The position numbers and the translations under genes were made by a program. From the NCBI GenBank assembly GCA_002700405.1, contig PACY01000037.1, forward strand, positions 4,712 through 12,610: 7,899 nt of DNA, given 5' to 3'. Below are positions 6,035-7,899 of the stretch, piece after piece (positions within the stretch are counted from its first letter, which is position 1; the number at the start of each line of letters is the position of its first letter). The notes below the pieces were generated by a model that was given only the letters and a program-made list of their open reading frames with translations, was not told the DNA's origin and did not search any database. Origin of the DNA: Flavobacteriaceae bacterium. Its GTDB lineage: Bacteria; Bacteroidota; Bacteroidia; Flavobacteriales; Flavobacteriaceae.

Positions 6035-7899
6035 ATGGATAAATACAATATTTCAACTAAAGATCAGTATGACTCAATATATAGGGATTCAATTAATGAT
6101 CCTGAGAGTTTTTGGTCTGATATTGCTTTAAGAAATTTTATTTGGAAGAGTAAATGGGAGAAAGTTTTAGAATGGGATTTTAATCATGCTAAGGTAGAAT
6201 GGTTTAAAGGGGCTAAATTAAATATTACAGAAAACTGTCTAGATAGACATTTAGAATTTAATTCAGATAAAACAGCAATAATATTTGAGCCTAACAACCC
6301 TAATGAGTCTTCAGAGAAAATTACATACAGATCATTATTTGAAAGAGTTTGTCAAATGTCAAATGTTTTAAAAGATAAAGGAGTTAAGAAAGGGGATAGG
6401 GTATGTATCTATTTACCTATGATACCTGAATTAGCTGTTGCTGTTCTTGCATGCGCTAGAATTGGAGCAATACATTCTGTAGTTTTTGCCGGTTTTTCTG
6501 CAAGTGCACTTTCTGCTAGAATCAATGATTGTGAATCTAAAATTGTAATTACTTCAGATGGTTCATATAGAGGAAATAAAACAATAGACTTAAAAGGTAT
6601 TGTGGATGATGCATTATTAGATGCTAAGATTGTTGATACTGTGCTGGTTGTTAATCGTATCAATTCTAAAATAAACCTTGTTGAGGGGAGAGATATTTTA
6701 TTAAAGCCCTTATTAGAAAATGCTGAAAAATTTTGTAAGGCTGAGGTAATGGATGCTGAAGATCCGTTATTTATATTATATACTTCAGGATCAACTGGAA
6801 AACCCAAAGGCATGGTACATAGTTGCGGTGGATATATGGTTTATACCTCATACACATTTAAAAATATTTTTCAATATAAAAAAAATGACATATACTGGTG
6901 TACTGCAGATATTGGTTGGATAACTGGTCATAGCTATATATTATATGGGCCATTAGCAAATTGTGCTACAACTTTAATGTTTGAGGGGGTGCCTAGTTAT
7001 CCTGATTTTGGAAGATTTTGGGATATTGTTGAAAAACACAGAGTTAATCAATTTTATACTGCTCCTACAGCAATTAGAGCCCTTGCTAAACAAGGAACAA
7101 GTTATATTGAAGGTAAAGATATTTCTTGTTTAAAAGTACTTGGAACAGTTGGAGAACCTATTAATGAAGAAGCATGGCATTGGTATGATAAAAATATAGG
7201 GAAGAGTAAGTGTCCAATTGTAGATACGTGGTGGCAAACAGAAACAGGAGGTGTTTTAATCTCTTCCATTCCCGGAATTATTGAAGCTAAACCAACATTT
7301 GCAACACTTCCTTTTATTGGTATCCAGCCAGTATTAATGGATAATGACTCAAATGAAATTTTAGAGAGTGATGTGGTAGGTAGATTGTGTATAAAATTTC
7401 CATGGCCATCAATAGCAAGAACTATATGGGGAGATCATAAAAGATATGTAGATACTTATTTTTTAACCTTTGATAATATGTATTTTACAGGTGATGGGGC
7501 ATATAAAGATTCTCACGGTAATTTTAGAATTACAGGGAGAGTTGATGATGTTATAATTGTATCAGGCCATAATTTAGGAACTGCACCAATTGAAGATGTT
7601 ATAAATGAACACAATAATGTTGCAGAATCAGCAATTGTTGGTTTTCCTCACGATATTAAAGGAAATGCACTATATGGTTTTGTCACATTAAAAAACTCTT
7701 CTAATATTTTAGAAAACACAAAAGATGAGATAAATAAATTAATATCTGATAAAATCGGCCCTATTGCAAAACTAGATAAGATTCAATTTACAGAAGCTTT
7801 ACCTAAGACAAGATCAGGAAAGATAATGAGGAGGATATTAAGAAAGATAGCAGCAAATGATTTTAAAAACCTAGGAGATATAAGCACATTATTAAACCC
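6035..7899 (+). CDS. acs: Acetate-CoA ligase (acetyl-CoA synthetase, AMP-forming), 3' end cut by window edge
   Basis: The enzyme converts acetate, ATP and CoA to acetyl-CoA, AMP and diphosphate through an acetyl-AMP intermediate. From the ATG at 6035, 621 complete codons are visible with no stop; the family is about 630-650 residues, so only the tail is missing. Motifs: the P-loop TSGSTGKPKG (250-259), WITGHSY (295-301), VGEP (372-375), DTWWQTETGG (397-406), the hinge region around TGRVDD (500-505), and PKTRSGKIMRRILRK (590-604). K596 is the lysine acetylated in many Acs proteins. Residues lining the acetyl pocket in Salmonella Acs are kept or conservatively changed (I296, T297, V372, W400), supporting acetate as substrate. 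Three residues contacting nucleotide or CoA there differ: R194 is K182, R526 is N513 and R584 is S571; from memory this is the usual Bacteroidota pattern. The gene begins 7 bases after the symporter stop, just past a hairpin, so uptake and activation are probably coupled. Confidence 0.96.
   Translation, partial: MDKYNISTKDQYDSIYRDSINDPESFWSDIALRNFIWKSKWEKVLEWDFNHAKVEWFKGAKLNITENCLDRHLEFNSDKTAIIFEPNNPNESSEKITYRSLFERVCQMSNVLKDKGVKKGDRVCIYLPMIPELAVAVLACARIGAIHSVVFAGFSASALSARINDCESKIVITSDGSYRGNKTIDLKGIVDDALLDAKIVDTVLVVNRINSKINLVEGRDILLKPLLENAEKFCKAEVMDAEDPLFILYTSGSTGKPKGMVHSCGGYMVYTSYTFKNIFQYKKNDIYWCTADIGWITGHSYILYGPLANCATTLMFEGVPSYPDFGRFWDIVEKHRVNQFYTAPTAIRALAKQGTSYIEGKDISCLKVLGTVGEPINEEAWHWYDKNIGKSKCPIVDTWWQTETGGVLISSIPGIIEAKPTFATLPFIGIQPVLMDNDSNEILESDVVGRLCIKFPWPSIARTIWGDHKRYVDTYFLTFDNMYFTGDGAYKDSHGNFRITGRVDDVIIVSGHNLGTAPIEDVINEHNNVAESAIVGFPHDIKGNALYGFVTLKNSSNILENTKDEINKLISDKIGPIAKLDKIQFTEALPKTRSGKIMRRILRKIAANDFKNLGDISTLLN

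Larger units (their letters stand above)
817..7899 (+). other. Probable single transcription unit phoH-purC-AGCS-DUF4212-VC_2705 symporter-acs
   Basis: Six plus-strand genes follow one another with junctions of +5, -11, -4, -17 (or +1, depending on start choice) and +7 bases. No rho-independent terminator (GC stem followed by a T run) is visible at any junction. The only stem-loop at a junction, 6001-6020, is followed by an A-rich rather than a T-rich stretch. The overlaps suggest translational coupling, particularly because no Shine-Dalgarno sequence is visible before any start. The unit continues past the right edge. Co-transcription is inferred from spacing only. Confidence 0.65.

Noticed and set aside
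6409..6813. A 134-codon open frame on the minus strand inside acs
   Set aside because: It is antisense to the highly conserved Acs coding sequence, has low-complexity Ser/Ile/Asn-rich content and no recognisable motif, and is best explained as a shadow of acs codon usage.
1..7899. Search for CRISPR arrays, tRNA or rRNA genes, insertion sequences, defence genes or prophage parts
   Set aside because: No spaced repeats, cloverleaf-like segments, terminal inverted repeats or transposase/defence motifs were seen. Coding sequence covers nearly the whole window and all of it matches housekeeping or transport families.

Overview
The window looks like chromosomal DNA of a low-GC member of the Bacteroidota, most likely a flavobacterium and possibly a marine one. 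GC is roughly 30-33% by eye; this was not computed. The grounds are the gene content and order (a SAM hydroxide adenosyltransferase-like gene divergent from phoH, with phoH followed at once by the long form of purC), a TTG start for phoH, the absence of Shine-Dalgarno sequences before the starts, a Bacteroidota-type -7 promoter element, and residue patterns in PhoH, PurC and Acs that match my memory of flavobacterial versions. Genes are packed with overlaps or gaps of a few bases, and no mobile element, RNA gene or CRISPR array was seen.

Layout. Positions 1-719 on the minus strand hold a SAM hydroxide adenosyltransferase-like (DUF62) gene whose 3' end runs off the left edge. A 97-bp AT-rich divergent intergenic region follows (720-816). 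From 817 to the right edge everything is on the plus strand and reads as one transcription unit: phoH (PhoH-family ATPase), purC (SAICAR synthase), an AGCS-family sodium:amino-acid symporter, a DUF4212 small membrane protein, a VC_2705-type sodium:solute symporter, and acs (acetate-CoA ligase), whose last few codons run off the right edge. Junctions are 5 bp gap, 11 bp overlap, 4 bp overlap, up to 17 bp overlap, and 7 bp gap.

How the genes fit together. The three distal genes form the clearest functional module: DUF4212 and the VC_2705 symporter are paired subunits of a sodium-coupled solute carrier, and the adjacent acs suggests the solute is acetate or another short carboxylate that is trapped as acetyl-CoA. 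The AGCS carrier adds a second sodium-driven uptake route, probably for a small amino acid. PhoH and PurC are housekeeping proteins and seem to share the transcript by position rather than pathway.

No wholly new system was found. The points most worth checking are a perfect 9-bp hairpin at the very end of the symporter gene just before acs, an EF-hand-like loop inside the symporter, replacement of several textbook active-site residues in Acs and in the DUF62 protein, and non-canonical residues in the AGCS carrier.
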